Notes: a model not told the origin generated them from the letters alone. A DNA stretch of 64,000 nucleotides from Ochrobactrum sp. BTU1 (GCA_018798825.1 CP076355.1:186001-250000); one strand, 5' to 3'; numbered from the stretch's first letter, positions 35,747 through 45,806 are shown. Program-made: numbers and translations.

Positions 35747-37149
35747 TAGCTCTGCTGACGATTCTTGCGGATTGCCAGATAGACAATGCCTAAGAACACA
35801 AACCAGATCGGTGTTACTTTGAGTGCCGCTGCCGTGTCCTGTTCCTGTGCCAGCGCCCAGAGAATGAAGGCAAAGAAGGTAAAGACCATGACGACTGAAG
35901 CGCGTCCGCCCGGCAGCTTGAAGGTCGACTTTTCATGCAGATCAGGACGCTTGCGGCGATACTGAAGATAAGACGCAAGAATGATCGACCAGATGAAGAT
36001 GAAGAGAAGCGCTGAAATCGTCGTGACGATAGTAAAAGCTTCAATGATGCTCTGGCCTGCATAAAGTAGCACAACGCCTGCAAGCAGGAAGATGCAGGAG
36101 AAGAACAGGGCATTCACCGGCACCTTGCGGCTGTTAAGCTTGCCGAGTGTCTGCGGTGCTAGGCGCGATGTTGCCAGACCATAAATCATGCGCGAGGTCG
36201 AGTAGATGCCGGAATTGGCGCTCGACGTTGCCGAAGTCAGCACCACGAAGTTGACGACATGGGCGGCAATGCCAAGTCCTGCCAGCGAGAACATGGCCAC
36301 GAACGGGCTGGAGTTTGGATCGACCTGATCCCACGGAATGACCGTGATAATCACGAACAGCGCACCAACATAGAAAAGCACGACACGGATCGGGATCGAA
36401 TTGATTGCCTTTGGCAGATTACGCGTCGGGTTTTCGGTTTCAGCCGCAGCCGTACCAACCAGCTCGATACCCACGAAAGCGAAAACCGCGATCTGGAAGC
36501 CTGCCACAAAGCCGAAGAAGCCGTTCGGGAAGAACCCGCCATTCGCCCACAGATGCGTGACCGAAGCCTGCGTGCCATTTGGCAGCGTGAAATTCGTGAT
36601 CAGCATATAAGCGCCAGCCAGAATAAGCGCGACAATTGCAACGATCTTGATCAGCGCAAACCAGAATTCGATTTCACCGAAGTTGCGCACGTTTGGCAGG
36701 TTCAGCAGCAGCAACACGCCGATCAGGCCAAGCGCCGGAATCCACAGAGCCAGTTCCGGATACCAGAACGATACATAGCCCGAAACTGCCACCACATCGG
36801 CAATGCCGGTTACAATCCAGCAAAGCCAGTAGGTCCAGCCAGTGAAGAACTGTGCCCATGGGCCGAGATAGTCGCCTGCGAAATCAGCGAATGAGCGATA
36901 TTCGAGATTGGACAGCAGGATTTCACCCAGCGCACGCATCACGAAGAACAGCATGAAGCCGATGATCGCATAGACCAGCAGAATGGATGGTCCCGCGAGC
37001 GAGATGGTCTTGCCCGAACCCATGAAAAGGCCCGTGCCGATTGCGCCACCAATGGCGATCAGCTGGAGATGTCGATTGGACAGATTGCGTGCAAGATGGG
37101 GTTCCTCCTCCCGGTTGTTCTCAACGGGAGGCTTCGATGCAATATTCAT
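35746..37149 (-). CDS. cycA: D-serine/D-alanine/glycine:H+ symporter, amino acid-polyamine-organocation family
   Basis: 467 residues with 12 predicted membrane spans. The N-terminal RNLSNRHLQLIAIGGAIGTGLFMGSGKTISLAGPSI and the NYL-rich LGEILLSNLEYRSFADFAGDYLGPWAQFFTGWTYW region are nearly those of E. coli CycA. FVGIELVGTAAAETENPTRNLPKAINSIPIR is the conserved family loop. It imports glycine, D-alanine and D-serine with protons. It is monocistronic, convergent to gltD. Confidence 0.93.
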   Translation of the reverse strand: MNIASKPPVENNREEEPHLARNLSNRHLQLIAIGGAIGTGLFMGSGKTISLAGPSILLVYAIIGFMLFFVMRALGEILLSNLEYRSFADFAGDYLGPWAQFFTGWTYWLCWIVTGIADVVAVSGYVSFWYPELALWIPALGLIGVLLLLNLPNVRNFGEIEFWFALIKIVAIVALILAGAYMLITNFTLPNGTQASVTHLWANGGFFPNGFFGFVAGFQIAVFAFVGIELVGTAAAETENPTRNLPKAINSIPIRVVLFYVGALFVIITVIPWDQVDPNSSPFVAMFSLAGLGIAAHVVNFVVLTSATSSANSGIYSTSRMIYGLATSRLAPQTLGKLNSRKVPVNALFFSCIFLLAGVVLLYAGQSIIEAFTIVTTISALLFIFIWSIILASYLQYRRKRPDLHEKSTFKLPGGRASVVMVFTFFAFILWALAQEQDTAAALKVTPIWFVFLGIVYLAIRKNRQQS

Positions 37150-37348
37150 TCAGATGCCTCTTATGCATTGCGGCCGCGTCGGGGACGCACCCTCAAAATC
37201 ATGCCCGGAACGGACAACAGGCTTCTGATAGACGAGGAAATCTGTAATGTGAACTAAGAGAAATATAGCAATTAGGCGAAGAAATGCCGCATATTTCACC
37301 ACACTTTCAGTAAAAGTTGGCCTGCTCCGCCATTATTATGTTTAAGTA

Positions 37349-38497
37349 TCAGGGATTTACGCTTTTTTGCGGCCAACTGAAGTCATCTGCCCGGCCAGGA
37401 GCAGTTTTTCGCTCTGCTGATGGCTTTTTCTCTTCCTTTTTGCGCGATGCCAGCGTTCCGCCCAGCAAGACGCCGCTATTGTCGCGGTCAATGTCGCGCA
37501 GACTCACCGGCGCAATGCGATCAACAGGCTTGGCAGGGTCCTGTTTTCCGGCGGTGGGCAACAATTGCTCATTGTCGCGAATGTCGCCGAAAAGCGCCTT
37601 TAGAGGCTTCTCTGCGTAGAAAGCGAGTTTGCGTTTGCCGGCAGTGGTGGTGTTGATCCCATCATTACCGCGCAGACGCGCTGTCTGACCGTTGATGTCG
37701 AAGCCGGTCTGGCTGAAATTGCCTTCTTCGTCGATAAAACCGTCCCAAACATCAATAAATCTCGCCCCCGCCTTTTCGGATGCGGTGCGATAGATTTCGT
37801 TGAGCGCAAGCATATCTTGCGACATGCCGCGTGGCCGAAACGGTGGCTGGCCAACCCATATTAGAGGATAGTTCTTATCCTTGATTTCCTTCATGAACTT
37901 GGAAACGCGGGTTTGGTATTCCGCCGTCCATTCGGGCGAGCGAGCCGCAAGACTTTGCCCTTTTGCGGTGATCGCCTGTCGGTCGTTTGAACCGATCATC
38001 ACGACGACAGCGGCAGGCTTTTCTTCTTCAAGTATCTTGCCGATGCTGGCAGGCCAATCAAAATGGTCGTCGCGGACAAAGCCTGACGAGCCGTTGATAC
38101 GGCTGACGATCCGCAAATCCGGATTGGTTGCAAAGGCAACGTCGAGACCTTCCGCAAGACCATTGCCGATGAAGTCACCCACCACGAGAACCTTTTTGGC
38201 ATCCGGCTTCTTTTCAACGAAATTGACTTCGGGCTGCGGGGCAGGTGCGGGTGTTGAGCGGGCAACGGGTGTTGCTTTTTGCGCGCGCTTGGGTTTGGCC
38301 GGGCGCACACGTTGTGGTTTTGGCTGCTCATATTGCTGCTGTGGCTGTGCCTTTTTGGGGCCGAACAGCAGGTCGAAAATCGTACGTGGACGCTCCTGTG
38401 CCGATGCAGATGACAAGGCGGAGAGAACAATCGCGAAGGCAACAAGCTTAGTTGCTAAAACGCTGAAAGCCGTGTTTTTGAACTGCTTTGTCTGCAT
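37349..38497 (-). CDS. DUF459/SGNH-like periplasmic protein, probably lacking the Ser-His pair
   Basis: 382 residues with a signal peptide (ends ...LSSASAQ), a Pro/Lys/Gln-rich linker (about 45-95) and an SGNH-hydrolase-like domain. The blocks are recognisable (VLVVGDFIGNGLAEGL; VVVMIGSNDRQ; LIWVGQPP; DGINTTTAGKRKLAFY), but the GDS serine position is Phe and the block-V His position is Asn, so it may be catalytically inactive or use other residues. The C-terminus is low-complexity and charged. Many Rhizobiales homologues sit near peptidoglycan genes, and here an MltB-like transglycosylase lies just upstream, which suggests an envelope role. Confidence 0.8.
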   Translation of the reverse strand: MQTKQFKNTAFSVLATKLVAFAIVLSALSSASAQERPRTIFDLLFGPKKAQPQQQYEQPKPQRVRPAKPKRAQKATPVARSTPAPAPQPEVNFVEKKPDAKKVLVVGDFIGNGLAEGLDVAFATNPDLRIVSRINGSSGFVRDDHFDWPASIGKILEEEKPAAVVVMIGSNDRQAITAKGQSLAARSPEWTAEYQTRVSKFMKEIKDKNYPLIWVGQPPFRPRGMSQDMLALNEIYRTASEKAGARFIDVWDGFIDEEGNFSQTGFDINGQTARLRGNDGINTTTAGKRKLAFYAEKPLKALFGDIRDNEQLLPTAGKQDPAKPVDRIAPVSLRDIDRDNSGVLLGGTLASRKKEEKKPSAERKTAPGRADDFSWPQKSVNP

Positions 38498-38540
38498 AGT
38501 TCTTACCTTCCTGCTTCCAGAATTGTAGCGCCCATCGCCA

Positions 38541-38575
38541 AAAAGAAAAAGGAGCGTACATCAGATGCACGCTCC
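38541..38575 (-). terminator. Rho-independent terminator after the transglycosylase gene
   Basis: On the minus strand, GGAGCGTGCAT and ATGTACGCTCC pair around CTG (38575-38551) and are followed by TTTTTCTTTTT. Confidence 0.85.
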
Positions 38576-38593
38576 ATTCCTTTTAAGCGGCTT

Positions 38594-39832
38594 TTAACGG
38601 CGGCGGAGAACCGAAAGCACCTCCGCGCTTGGATGGCCGTCTGGCTGCAAGCCATTGCGCTGCTGGAATGCTTCAATCGCTTTGCGCGAAGTTGAACCGA
38701 TCTTGCCGTCGATCTTGCCGTCGTAATAGCCAAGCGCCTTAAGATGCGTCTGCAATTCTTCACGTTCATTCATGGTGATTGGCGTGAAAGGACGGTTCCA
38801 ATCCTGGCGCAAACCCTGATAACCACCAATGCGATCTGCAAGCAGGCCAACGGCGAGTGCATATTTATCGGCATTGTTATAGCGTTTGATGACGGAGAAG
38901 TTCTTAGCCATCAGGAAGGCTGGCCCCTCACGACCGTCCAGAACTTTCAAAGTGACCTTTTCATTGGCATCTGGGAATGGACGGCCATTGGCGCGAACCA
39001 CGCCGAGCTTCTGCCATTCAGCAGCCGAAAGTGAGCCGGATGGGAACTTTCGCCCAGCTGGAAGCTGAACTTCATAACCCCAAGTACGACCCGGCTGCCA
39101 GCCATTGCGATGCAAAAGGTTTGCGGCGGTGCCAAGAGCATCGGGAACCGAATTCCAGATATCGCGCTTGCCATTGCCGTCCATGTCGACAGCATAGGCC
39201 TGGTAGCTGGTCGGGATGAACTGGGTATGACCCATCGCGCCTGCCCAAGAGCCGGTCAGATGTCCGCGGTCGATATCACCGGTCTGGAGAATTTTCATTG
39301 CGGCGATCAGCTGCGTGCGGCCGAACTTGGCGCGACGCTGATCTGCATAGGCCAGCGTCGCCAGCGAGCGGATCGTGTCCATCATGACATCGTCGCGCTT
39401 GAGGATTTCGCCGTAATTGCTCTCCATCGACCAGATGGCCAGCAGGATATTGCGATCAACTGAGAAGCGCTGTTCGATGCGCTGGAGCCATGGGCCCCAT
39501 TTTTTCGCCATGCTCTGGCCCACAGCCACGGAATGCTCATTCACGCGGTTGTCGATGTAGTTCCAGACAGGCTCGTTGAACTCCGGCTGAAAGCGCGCTT
39601 TGCGCAGTACTTCCGGATCGGGCGAATCGACGCCTCGAAACGCGCGGTCAAATGTCGATGGCGATACGCCATTCTGAACAGCCGTGGTGCGGAAACTGGA
39701 AACCCATTTTCTGAAATTGGCATCAGCGAAAGCGCTGCCAGTCGTCAGCCCAGATGCAAGCATTGCCACCGCAACGGTTGCTGTAATCTTGGCGCGCATT
39801 CCTCGTCCCAGAGTGAATGGAAATCGCAGCAT
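38594..39832 (-). CDS. lytic murein transglycosylase, MltB-like (SLT_2) with peptidoglycan-binding domain
   Basis: 412 residues from the ATG at 39832, with GAAGGG upstream; an in-frame ATG at 39856 lacks a site. A signal peptide ends near GSAFADA. The catalytic Glu is in LLAIWSMESNYGEI, and the substrate segment GSWAGAMGHTQFIPTSYQAYAVDMDGNGKRDIW is canonical for family 3 enzymes. A PG_binding_1 domain occupies the last ~60 residues (ELQTHLKALGYYDGKIDGKIGSTSRKAIEAFQQRNGL). It cleaves glycan strands in the periplasm. Confidence 0.93.
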   Translation of the reverse strand: MLRFPFTLGRGMRAKITATVAVAMLASGLTTGSAFADANFRKWVSSFRTTAVQNGVSPSTFDRAFRGVDSPDPEVLRKARFQPEFNEPVWNYIDNRVNEHSVAVGQSMAKKWGPWLQRIEQRFSVDRNILLAIWSMESNYGEILKRDDVMMDTIRSLATLAYADQRRAKFGRTQLIAAMKILQTGDIDRGHLTGSWAGAMGHTQFIPTSYQAYAVDMDGNGKRDIWNSVPDALGTAANLLHRNGWQPGRTWGYEVQLPAGRKFPSGSLSAAEWQKLGVVRANGRPFPDANEKVTLKVLDGREGPAFLMAKNFSVIKRYNNADKYALAVGLLADRIGGYQGLRQDWNRPFTPITMNEREELQTHLKALGYYDGKIDGKIGSTSRKAIEAFQQRNGLQPDGHPSAEVLSVLRRR

Positions 39833-40200
39833 TCTGTGTTTCCCTTCTGCAATCATATTTTGCCGTGCCTAACGGCGAGTTGCCTTTCATGCCGAGCCTG
39901 TTTCAGTTAGATTGCATTAAGTCGCTAATACTATCCAGTGTTGAATTTGGGGCCGACCCTGATGAGGCTTAGAATTATAGGCTTCAGGTTAGCATTTGGT
40001 TTACCATGGCGCGATTTACGAAAAAAATTGCCTGAACTTTTATGAAATATTTGAATCAAGTAAGATTAAGGTCAGGTCATCGAATGTGATAAGGAAAAAG
40101 ACGGAATTTCGTCATTCCTTAATGAAAACGCCCTATTTGAAATGCAATGGTTTCAATGCTTTGATAGCACAACGCTGTTTGTAACAAATCGAGGAGACGA
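39833..40200. other. divergent intergenic region before galU
   Basis: 368 bp between the transglycosylase and galU starts. It is AT-rich from about 39970 to 40190, presumably containing the galU promoter. A 62-codon plus-strand ORF within it has no coding look. No repeat or structured RNA was recognised. Confidence 0.4.
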
Positions 40201-41094
40201 ATGAGTTCGATCCGCAAAATCCGTAAGGCAGTTTTCCCGGTCGCCGGTCTTGGGACCCGCTTTCTTCCCGCGACAAAGTCCATCCCCAAGGAAATGCTTA
40301 CCGTAGTCGACAAGCCAGTCATCCAGTATGTGGTAGACGAGGCCCGCGAGGCCGGTATCGAACATCTGATTTTCGTCACCGGACGCAACAAGGCTGTCAT
40401 CGAAGACTATTTCGACGCACAGGTTGAGCTTTATTCCACGCTTGCCGAACGCGGTAAGAAGGCTGAGCTTGAGCATCTGCAGGAATTGCAGCCGCAGCCA
40501 GGCACCACCAGCTTCACCCGTCAGCAGGTTCCACTCGGTCTTGGCCATGCGGTCTGGTGTGCACGCGAACTGGTCGGCGATGAACCTTTTGCACTGCTTT
40601 TGCCAGATATGGTCATGCAGTCGAAGAAGGGCTGCCTCAAGGAAATGGTCGAGCTTTATGAACAAACCGGCGGCAATGTGATTGCCGTGCAGGAATGCGA
40701 TCCTGAAGAAGCCCATAAGTACGGCATCGTCGGCAAGGGCAATGCGATTGGCAACGGTTTTGAGATCAACCAGATGGTTGAAAAGCCAGCCAAGGGCACC
40801 GCACCTTCAAATCTCTATATCAATGGCCGCTACATTCTTCAGCCGGAAATCTTTGAACTGCTAAGCAAGCAGGAAAAGGGTGCTGGCAATGAAATCCAGC
40901 TGACCGACGCCATGCTCAAACTTGCAGACCAGCAGAAGTTCTTCGGCTTCGATTACCATGGCCGGACATTCGACTGTGGCTCGAAGTCGGGCTTCATCGA
41001 AGCAAACGTGGCTTTTGCCCTGTGGCGTAAGGATATCCGCCCAACGGTCGAAGTTTCGATTGCCGATCTGCTCAAGACGATCAAGCCGGAATAA
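40201..41094 (+). CDS. galU: UTP-glucose-1-phosphate uridylyltransferase
   Basis: 297 residues. The nucleotidyltransferase motif [24 protein letters not shown] is at the start, with [19 protein letters not shown] and a late [15 protein letters not shown]. It makes UDP-glucose for exopolysaccharide, cyclic glucan and lipopolysaccharide synthesis. The ATG at 40201 follows GAGGAGACGA. It is single-gene, closed by a terminator at 41121-41152. Confidence 0.96.
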   Translation: MSSIRKIRKAVFPVAGLGTRFLPATKSIPKEMLTVVDKPVIQYVVDEAREAGIEHLIFVTGRNKAVIEDYFDAQVELYSTLAERGKKAELEHLQELQPQPGTTSFTRQQVPLGLGHAVWCARELVGDEPFALLLPDMVMQSKKGCLKEMVELYEQTGGNVIAVQECDPEEAHKYGIVGKGNAIGNGFEINQMVEKPAKGTAPSNLYINGRYILQPEIFELLSKQEKGAGNEIQLTDAMLKLADQQKFFGFDYHGRTFDCGSKSGFIEANVAFALWRKDIRPTVEVSIADLLKTIKPE

Positions 41095-41120
41095 GTCAGA
41101 CCGACATCCGGTACCAAGAG

Positions 41121-41152
41121 AACCCCGCTTTCAAATGTGAAGCGGGGTTTTT
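41121..41152 (+). terminator. Rho-independent terminator after galU
   Basis: AACCCCGCTT (41121-41130) and AAGCGGGGTT (41140-41149) form a 10-bp stem with a 9-base loop, followed by TTTTG. Confidence 0.9.
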
Positions 41153-41160
41153 GTTTATAG

Positions 41161-41259
41161 CAATTCCAACAAAAGTGCGAAGCGGTTTTGTGTTGGATGA
41201 TCTATAAAACAAACAGTTACTGCGGCTCCAACGAACCAATCTAGCTGGAGCCGCAGTAA
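41161..41259 (+). repeat. two-hairpin dispersed repeat, left copy flanking ureD-ureA
   Basis: First a palindrome TCCAACA...TGTTGGA around AAAGTGCGAAGCGG, then AAAACAAACAGTTAC, then a perfect 14-bp inverted repeat (41217-41230 with 41246-41259). The inverse complement of the same arrangement, with compensatory changes in the second hairpin, occurs at 42549-42645. Confidence 0.7.
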
Positions 41260-41331
41260 TATAACATGTCGTCCCCCTGGCCAGTTCTCTTGGCATGAAA
41301 TTCGCTTCCTCAACTACGACAAAGCGAAAGC

Positions 41332-42183
41332 ATGATCGGGAATATGACGGCAGCAAACCAGCATCTGAGGGCGCTTTCATCACAGCGCGTTAACGGAATT
41401 GGGCGATTATCGCTTCAGTTCAAGGATGGCCGTACCCGAATTGCAAAGCTTTATCAGGAGGGCGCTGCAAAGATCCGTATGCCACGAGCTGCAACTGATC
41501 CTCTTGAGGCTATCCTCATAAATACATCGGGCGGTTTAACTGGCGGTGATCGCCTGAATTGGCAGATGGAACTGGCCAAAAACACGTCAGCTATCATCAC
41601 GAGCCAAGCCTGCGAACGTATCTACCGCGCGAGCGATGATGAGGCTCGCATCACCACAAGTATCAAGCTTGCAGACGGCACACGTTTTGCATGGCTCCCA
41701 CAGGAAACCATTCTGTTCAACCAATCTGCGCTATTGCGCAGGCTGGAGATTGAAATGGCTGCAAGTGCTGAACTGCTGCTGGTGGAAACAACGGTTTTCG
41801 GGCGGCTTGCAATGGGAGAAAGGGTCGAGCAAGCGCAGTTTCGAGATCGCTGGCGGGTGCGGGTTGGAGATCGGCTGGTTCACGCTGAAGAGTTCAGCAT
41901 TGGCCCCGACGTGGCCGCGCAATTGAACAGCCGCGCTGTAACCGATGGTGCTGTGGCGATAGCGACAATCCTGATGATTGGGAAGCAAATAGCACGCCAT
42001 CTCGATAAAGCCCGGCAGATTGTGGGTGAGGATGGGGGATGCAGCATCACCGAGACCGCAGGCGTGGCGAAGCTTCTGATCCGGCTTATGACGTCGGACA
42101 GCTATTCGCTCCGCAAGCGGTTGGTACCTCTGCTGACGTTGCTTAATGGAAAGGCACAATTGCCTAAAGTTTGGTCAATTTAA
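41332..42183 (+). CDS. ureD: urease accessory protein UreD
   Basis: 283 residues. Typical UreD segments are visible: [39 protein letters not shown] and [42 protein letters not shown]. UreD binds the apo-urease trimer and, with UreF and UreG, guides nickel and CO2 insertion. It is the first gene of the operon. The ATG at 41332 or a second ATG at 41344 could start it; ribosome-binding sites do not decide. Confidence 0.93.
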   Translation: MIGNMTAANQHLRALSSQRVNGIGRLSLQFKDGRTRIAKLYQEGAAKIRMPRAATDPLEAILINTSGGLTGGDRLNWQMELAKNTSAIITSQACERIYRASDDEARITTSIKLADGTRFAWLPQETILFNQSALLRRLEIEMAASAELLLVETTVFGRLAMGERVEQAQFRDRWRVRVGDRLVHAEEFSIGPDVAAQLNSRAVTDGAVAIATILMIGKQIARHLDKARQIVGEDGGCSITETAGVAKLLIRLMTSDSYSLRKRLVPLLTLLNGKAQLPKVWSI

Positions 42184-42230
42184 ATCCGGCGTGAGCTCAG
42201 GTTTTATGCAGGACGATTTGGAACAGGATC

Positions 42231-42533
42231 ATGAATTTAACGCCAAGAGAAAAAGATAAACTCCTAATCGCTATGGCCGCCATGGTCGCCCGCCGCCGAT
42301 TGGAACGCGGTGTGAAGCTCAATCATCCGGAAGCGATTGCTCTGATCAGCGATTTCGTTGTTGAGGGCGCAAGAGATGGGCGCTCCGTCGCCCACCTCAT
42401 GGAAGCGGGAGCCCATGTGATTACGCGTGAGCAGGTGATGGTAGGTGTCGCAGAGATGATCCACGATGTTCAGGTCGAGGCGACCTTTCCTGATGGCACC
42501 AAGCTCGTCACCGTGCATGAACCAATTCGCTGA
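42231..42533 (+). CDS. ureA: urease gamma subunit
   Basis: 100 residues, the standard length. It begins [35 protein letters not shown], has the conserved [16 protein letters not shown], and ends with [14 protein letters not shown]. It is a structural subunit of the nickel urease (UreABC)3. The ATG at 42231 follows CAGGATC. A repeat element and a hupE/ureJ gene separate it from ureB. Confidence 0.97.
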   Translation: MNLTPREKDKLLIAMAAMVARRRLERGVKLNHPEAIALISDFVVEGARDGRSVAHLMEAGAHVITREQVMVGVAEMIHDVQVEATFPDGTKLVTVHEPIR

Positions 42534-42548
42534 AGCGGGAAGACATAG

Positions 42549-42645
42549 AGCGGTTTCAGTTAAGAATGAATCGTTGGAACCGCTGTAACTGTTTGTTTTT
42601 ACGCATTATCCGACGCAAATCCGCTTCGCACTTTTGGCGGAAATA
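42549..42645 (-). repeat. two-hairpin dispersed repeat, right copy (inverted) flanking ureD-ureA
   Basis: Inverse complement of the 41161-41259 element: AGCGGTTTCA/TGGAACCGCT hairpin (42549-42558, 42575-42584), AACTGTTTGTTTT spacer, and a CCGCTTCGCACTTT core. Together with the left copy it brackets ureD and ureA. Confidence 0.7.
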
Positions 42646-42665
42646 CTTTAATAAAGGGAGTGATA

Positions 42666-43253
42666 ATGAAAAAATCGATATTTCTTGCGGCAACAGCGAT
42701 GGCTCTCACAGCAAGCCCTGCCTTCGCGCATCTTAATCCTGCCGAGCATGGTTCGTTCGTGGCGGGTTTCACGCATCCGCTTTCAGGGGCTGATCATATA
42801 CTGGCGATGGTGGCAGTCGGTCTATGGGCTGCAATGCTTGGCGGGCGGGCGCTGTTTGCTGTACCTGCCGCCTTTGTCGGTGTCATGCTGCTCGGCTTTG
42901 TTGTGGCCCTCGCGGGGTTTCCGGTACCGTTTGTCGAGCCGGTTATCCTCGCGTCAGTGGTCGTGATTGGCCTTCTTGTTGCTTTGGCGCTTCCGGTTTC
43001 GGATGTAGTTGGCGCCATGATCGTTGGCTTCTTCGCATTCTTCCATGGTCATGCCCATGGCGGTGAAATTGGTGGAGCGGCTTTCCTTTCCTATGGTGCT
43101 GGATTTACGCTGGCGACGATCCTGCTCCATGTGGCAGGTATTGGCGTGGGGCTCACAGCCGGGCGCATGATGACGGAGAAAAACTGGCGAATTGCCCTGC
43201 GCTTTACGGGTGGCGCGACGGCTCTTGGCGGCCTCATGCTGATGGCCGGATGA
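42666..43253 (+). CDS. ureJ: HupE/UreJ-family membrane protein, probable nickel transporter
   Basis: 195 residues from the ATG at 42666 (GGGAG upstream). A signal-like first segment (MKKSIFLAATAMALTASPAFA) is followed by HLNPAEHGSFVAGFTHPLSGADHILAMVAVGLWA, the His-rich HupE motif thought to bind nickel, then by further spans with FFAFFHGHAHGGE. HupE/UreJ proteins are secondary nickel permeases linked to hydrogenase or urease. Its place between ureA and ureB, 9 bp from ureB, supports nickel supply to this urease. Confidence 0.88.
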   Translation: MKKSIFLAATAMALTASPAFAHLNPAEHGSFVAGFTHPLSGADHILAMVAVGLWAAMLGGRALFAVPAAFVGVMLLGFVVALAGFPVPFVEPVILASVVVIGLLVALALPVSDVVGAMIVGFFAFFHGHAHGGEIGGAAFLSYGAGFTLATILLHVAGIGVGLTAGRMMTEKNWRIALRFTGGATALGGLMLMAG

Positions 43254-43262
43254 GGTGATGCG

Positions 43263-43568
43263 ATGATACCCGGAGAAATCATTACCGCCGATGGCGACAT
43301 AGAGCTCAATCAAGGCCAATCGACCATTACCCTCAAAGTGGCCAATACCGGCGATCGCCCTATCCAGGTGGGAAGCCATTATCACTTCTACGAAGTCAAT
43401 GCGGCGTTGTCTTTTGATCGCGAGCAGGCGCGTGGTTTCAGGCTCGATATTGCAGCCGGAACTGCAGTTCGTTTCGAGCCGGGACAGGAGCGTGATGTGA
43501 CGCTTGTGCCGATTGGTGGAAAACGCGAAATTTATGGCTTCCGTCAGCTTGTCATGGGCAGGCTCTAA
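43263..43568 (+). CDS. ureB: urease beta subunit
   Basis: 101 residues beginning [19 protein letters not shown], with the conserved [21 protein letters not shown] and [27 protein letters not shown]. It is a separate beta subunit, as in most bacteria, not fused to gamma as in Helicobacter. It is flanked by ureJ and ureC at 9 and 21 bp. Confidence 0.97.
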   Translation: MIPGEIITADGDIELNQGQSTITLKVANTGDRPIQVGSHYHFYEVNAALSFDREQARGFRLDIAAGTAVRFEPGQERDVTLVPIGGKREIYGFRQLVMGRL

Positions 43569-43589
43569 TCCAGGAAAAAGGGGAATCCC

Positions 43590-45302
43590 ATGCCAGCCAG
43601 AATTAGTCGCGTCACATATGCGCAGATGTTCGGCCCGACCACCGGAGACAAGGTTCGGCTTGCCGATACGGAGCTGTTTATCGAAGTCGAAAAAGATATG
43701 ACCGTCCATGGCGAGGAGGTGAAGTTCGGTGGTGGCAAGGTTATCCGTGACGGTATGGGGCAAAGCCAGCTATCGCGCGCACAAGGCGCTATGGATACTG
43801 TCATCACCAATGCGCTGATCCTTGATCATACCGGCATTTACAAGGCCGATGTCGGTCTGCTCGACGGGCGTATTGCGGGCATCGGCAAAGCCGGCAATCC
43901 TGATACTCAGCCCGGTGTAACGATTATCATCGGCCCCGGCACGGAGATCATAGCAGGCGAAGGCCGTATCCTGACTGCGGGTGCTATTGATTCACATATC
44001 CATTTCATTTCGCCACAGCAGGTGGAAGAAGCTTTGAACTCTGGTGTCACCTGTATGGTCGGTGGCGGCACCGGTCCGGCACATGGTACCCTTGCTACCA
44101 CCTGCACTCCGGGACCGTGGAACATTGCTCGTTTGATCCAGTCATTTGACGGCATGGCGATGAATTTCGGCGTGTTTGGCAAGGGCAATGCATCCTTGCC
44201 CGGCGCACTGGAGGAAATGGTGCTTGCTGGTGCTTGCGGTCTGAAACTCCATGAAGATTGGGGAACGACCCCGGCCTCTATCGACAATTGCCTTGATGTC
44301 GCGGACCGGTTTGATGTGCAGGTGGCAATCCATACCGACACGCTCAATGAATCGGGCTTTGTTGAAGATACGCTTGCTGCTTTCAAAGGGCGCACGATCC
44401 ATTCATTTCATACCGAAGGTGCAGGTGGCGGGCACGCCCCCGATATCATACGCGTCTGCCAATATCCGAACGTATTGCCCGCTTCGACCAACCCCACACG
44501 GCCTTATACGGTCAATACGGTGGCCGAACATCTCGATATGCTGATGGTCTGCCATCACCTGTCGCCATCTATCCCGGAAGACATAGCCTTTGCTGAAAGT
44601 CGCATCCGCAAGGAAACGATTGCCGCCGAAGATATTCTGCATGACATGGGTGCTTTCTCTATCATCTCATCAGACAGTCAGGCCATGGGCCGTGTTGGCG
44701 AAATGATTATTCGCTGCTGGCAAACTGCCGACAAGATGAAGCGGCAACGAGGCGCACTCTCTGAAGATGTACCAGGCAATGATAATTACCGTGCCCGTCG
44801 CTATGTTGCGAAATATACGATCAACCCAGCAATTGCGCATGGCATGTCGCATGAGATTGGTTCGGTCGAAGTTGGAAAGCGCGCCGATCTGGTATTGTGG
44901 AATCCGGCATTCTTTGGGGTAAAGCCAGATTTCGTATTGCTTGGCGGCTGGATTGCAACCGCCCCGATGGGCGACCCAAATGCTTCCATTCCCACGCCGC
45001 AACCCATGCATTACAGGCCTATGTTCGGCTCGTTCGGCAAGGCGCGCACTAACAGCTCGATAACATTCGTTTCTGAAGCCGCGATGGCTGCAGGTTTGCG
45101 GGAGTCGATTGGGGTGGACAAACGAATGCTTGCGATCAAAAATACGCGCGGTGGTATTGGCAAACGCTCGATGATTTTGAATGATGCCATGCCGCAGATT
45201 GAAGTCGACCCGGAAACCTACGAAGTGCGGGCCAATGGTGAGCTTTTGACTTGCGAGCCAGCGGATGTCGTTCCGATGGCTCAACGCTACTTCCTGTTTT
45301 AA
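43590..45302 (+). CDS. ureC: urease alpha (catalytic) subunit
   Basis: 570 residues. Nickel ligands and active-site groups are all visible: DSHIHFISP (His pair), GLKLHEDWG (carbamylated Lys), AIHTDTLNE and [13 protein letters not shown] (His), [22 protein letters not shown] (mobile flap with Cys and His) and [12 protein letters not shown] (Asp). It hydrolyses urea to ammonia and carbamate in the cytoplasm. In Brucella this urease supports survival of gastric acid; a nitrogen-nutrition role is equally likely in a soil relative. Confidence 0.98.
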   Translation: MPARISRVTYAQMFGPTTGDKVRLADTELFIEVEKDMTVHGEEVKFGGGKVIRDGMGQSQLSRAQGAMDTVITNALILDHTGIYKADVGLLDGRIAGIGKAGNPDTQPGVTIIIGPGTEIIAGEGRILTAGAIDSHIHFISPQQVEEALNSGVTCMVGGGTGPAHGTLATTCTPGPWNIARLIQSFDGMAMNFGVFGKGNASLPGALEEMVLAGACGLKLHEDWGTTPASIDNCLDVADRFDVQVAIHTDTLNESGFVEDTLAAFKGRTIHSFHTEGAGGGHAPDIIRVCQYPNVLPASTNPTRPYTVNTVAEHLDMLMVCHHLSPSIPEDIAFAESRIRKETIAAEDILHDMGAFSIISSDSQAMGRVGEMIIRCWQTADKMKRQRGALSEDVPGNDNYRARRYVAKYTINPAIAHGMSHEIGSVEVGKRADLVLWNPAFFGVKPDFVLLGGWIATAPMGDPNASIPTPQPMHYRPMFGSFGKARTNSSITFVSEAAMAAGLRESIGVDKRMLAIKNTRGGIGKRSMILNDAMPQIEVDPETYEVRANGELLTCEPADVVPMAQRYFLF

Positions 45303-45311
45303 AGGTTTGAA

Positions 45312-45806
45312 ATGATAGAAGTAAAGTCAATCATCCGCGCTCATGAAGTAATTGATGCTGTCCCGGCGGGCCATGCAATCCTCGAACGCGATGAGCGCCA
45401 TCTGCGCCGCAAAGCCATAGCACTTGAAGACGGTGAGAAAATCTTTATGGATTTTGCTGAGCCGGTAGTGCTCGACCATGGCGACCGGTTGGTGCTGGAA
45501 GATGGGCGCGAGATCGAAGTTCGTGCCGCCCTAGAGGCGCTCTATGAGGTCCGCGGTCGCGATGCACTCCATATTGCGGAGCTTGCATGGCACATCGGCA
45601 ACAGACATCTTGCCGCACAGATTGAACCGGATCGAATTTTCATTCTGCGAGATCACGTAATTCGGGAGATGCTCGAAGGGCTTGGCGCCAAAGTTATTGA
45701 TACCGTTGCAATCTTCAGGCCATTGCGCGGAGCCTATTCGGGCGCGCATTCAGCACACGATCACCAGCATAACCACCATGTCGATCACCACCACGATCAC
45801 GACTGA
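45312..45806 (+). CDS. ureE: urease accessory metallochaperone UreE
   Basis: 164 residues. An N-terminal peptide-binding domain ([23 protein letters not shown]) and a metal-binding domain ([37 protein letters not shown]) precede a His/Asp-rich tail of about 19 residues with ten His, a nickel-storage extension. The next gene, ureF, starts inside the tail-coding region with a 29-bp overlap. Confidence 0.96.
   Translation: MIEVKSIIRAHEVIDAVPAGHAILERDERHLRRKAIALEDGEKIFMDFAEPVVLDHGDRLVLEDGREIEVRAALEALYEVRGRDALHIAELAWHIGNRHLAAQIEPDRIFILRDHVIREMLEGLGAKVIDTVAIFRPLRGAYSGAHSAHDHQHNHHVDHHHDHD

Noticed and set aside
37150..37348. Possible glycine riboswitch upstream of cycA
   Set aside because: I looked for the conserved glycine aptamer core in the 199-bp leader and did not find it.
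39996..40184. 62-codon plus-strand frame before galU
   Set aside because: AT-rich promoter region, no ribosome-binding site, unusual codons compared with neighbours.
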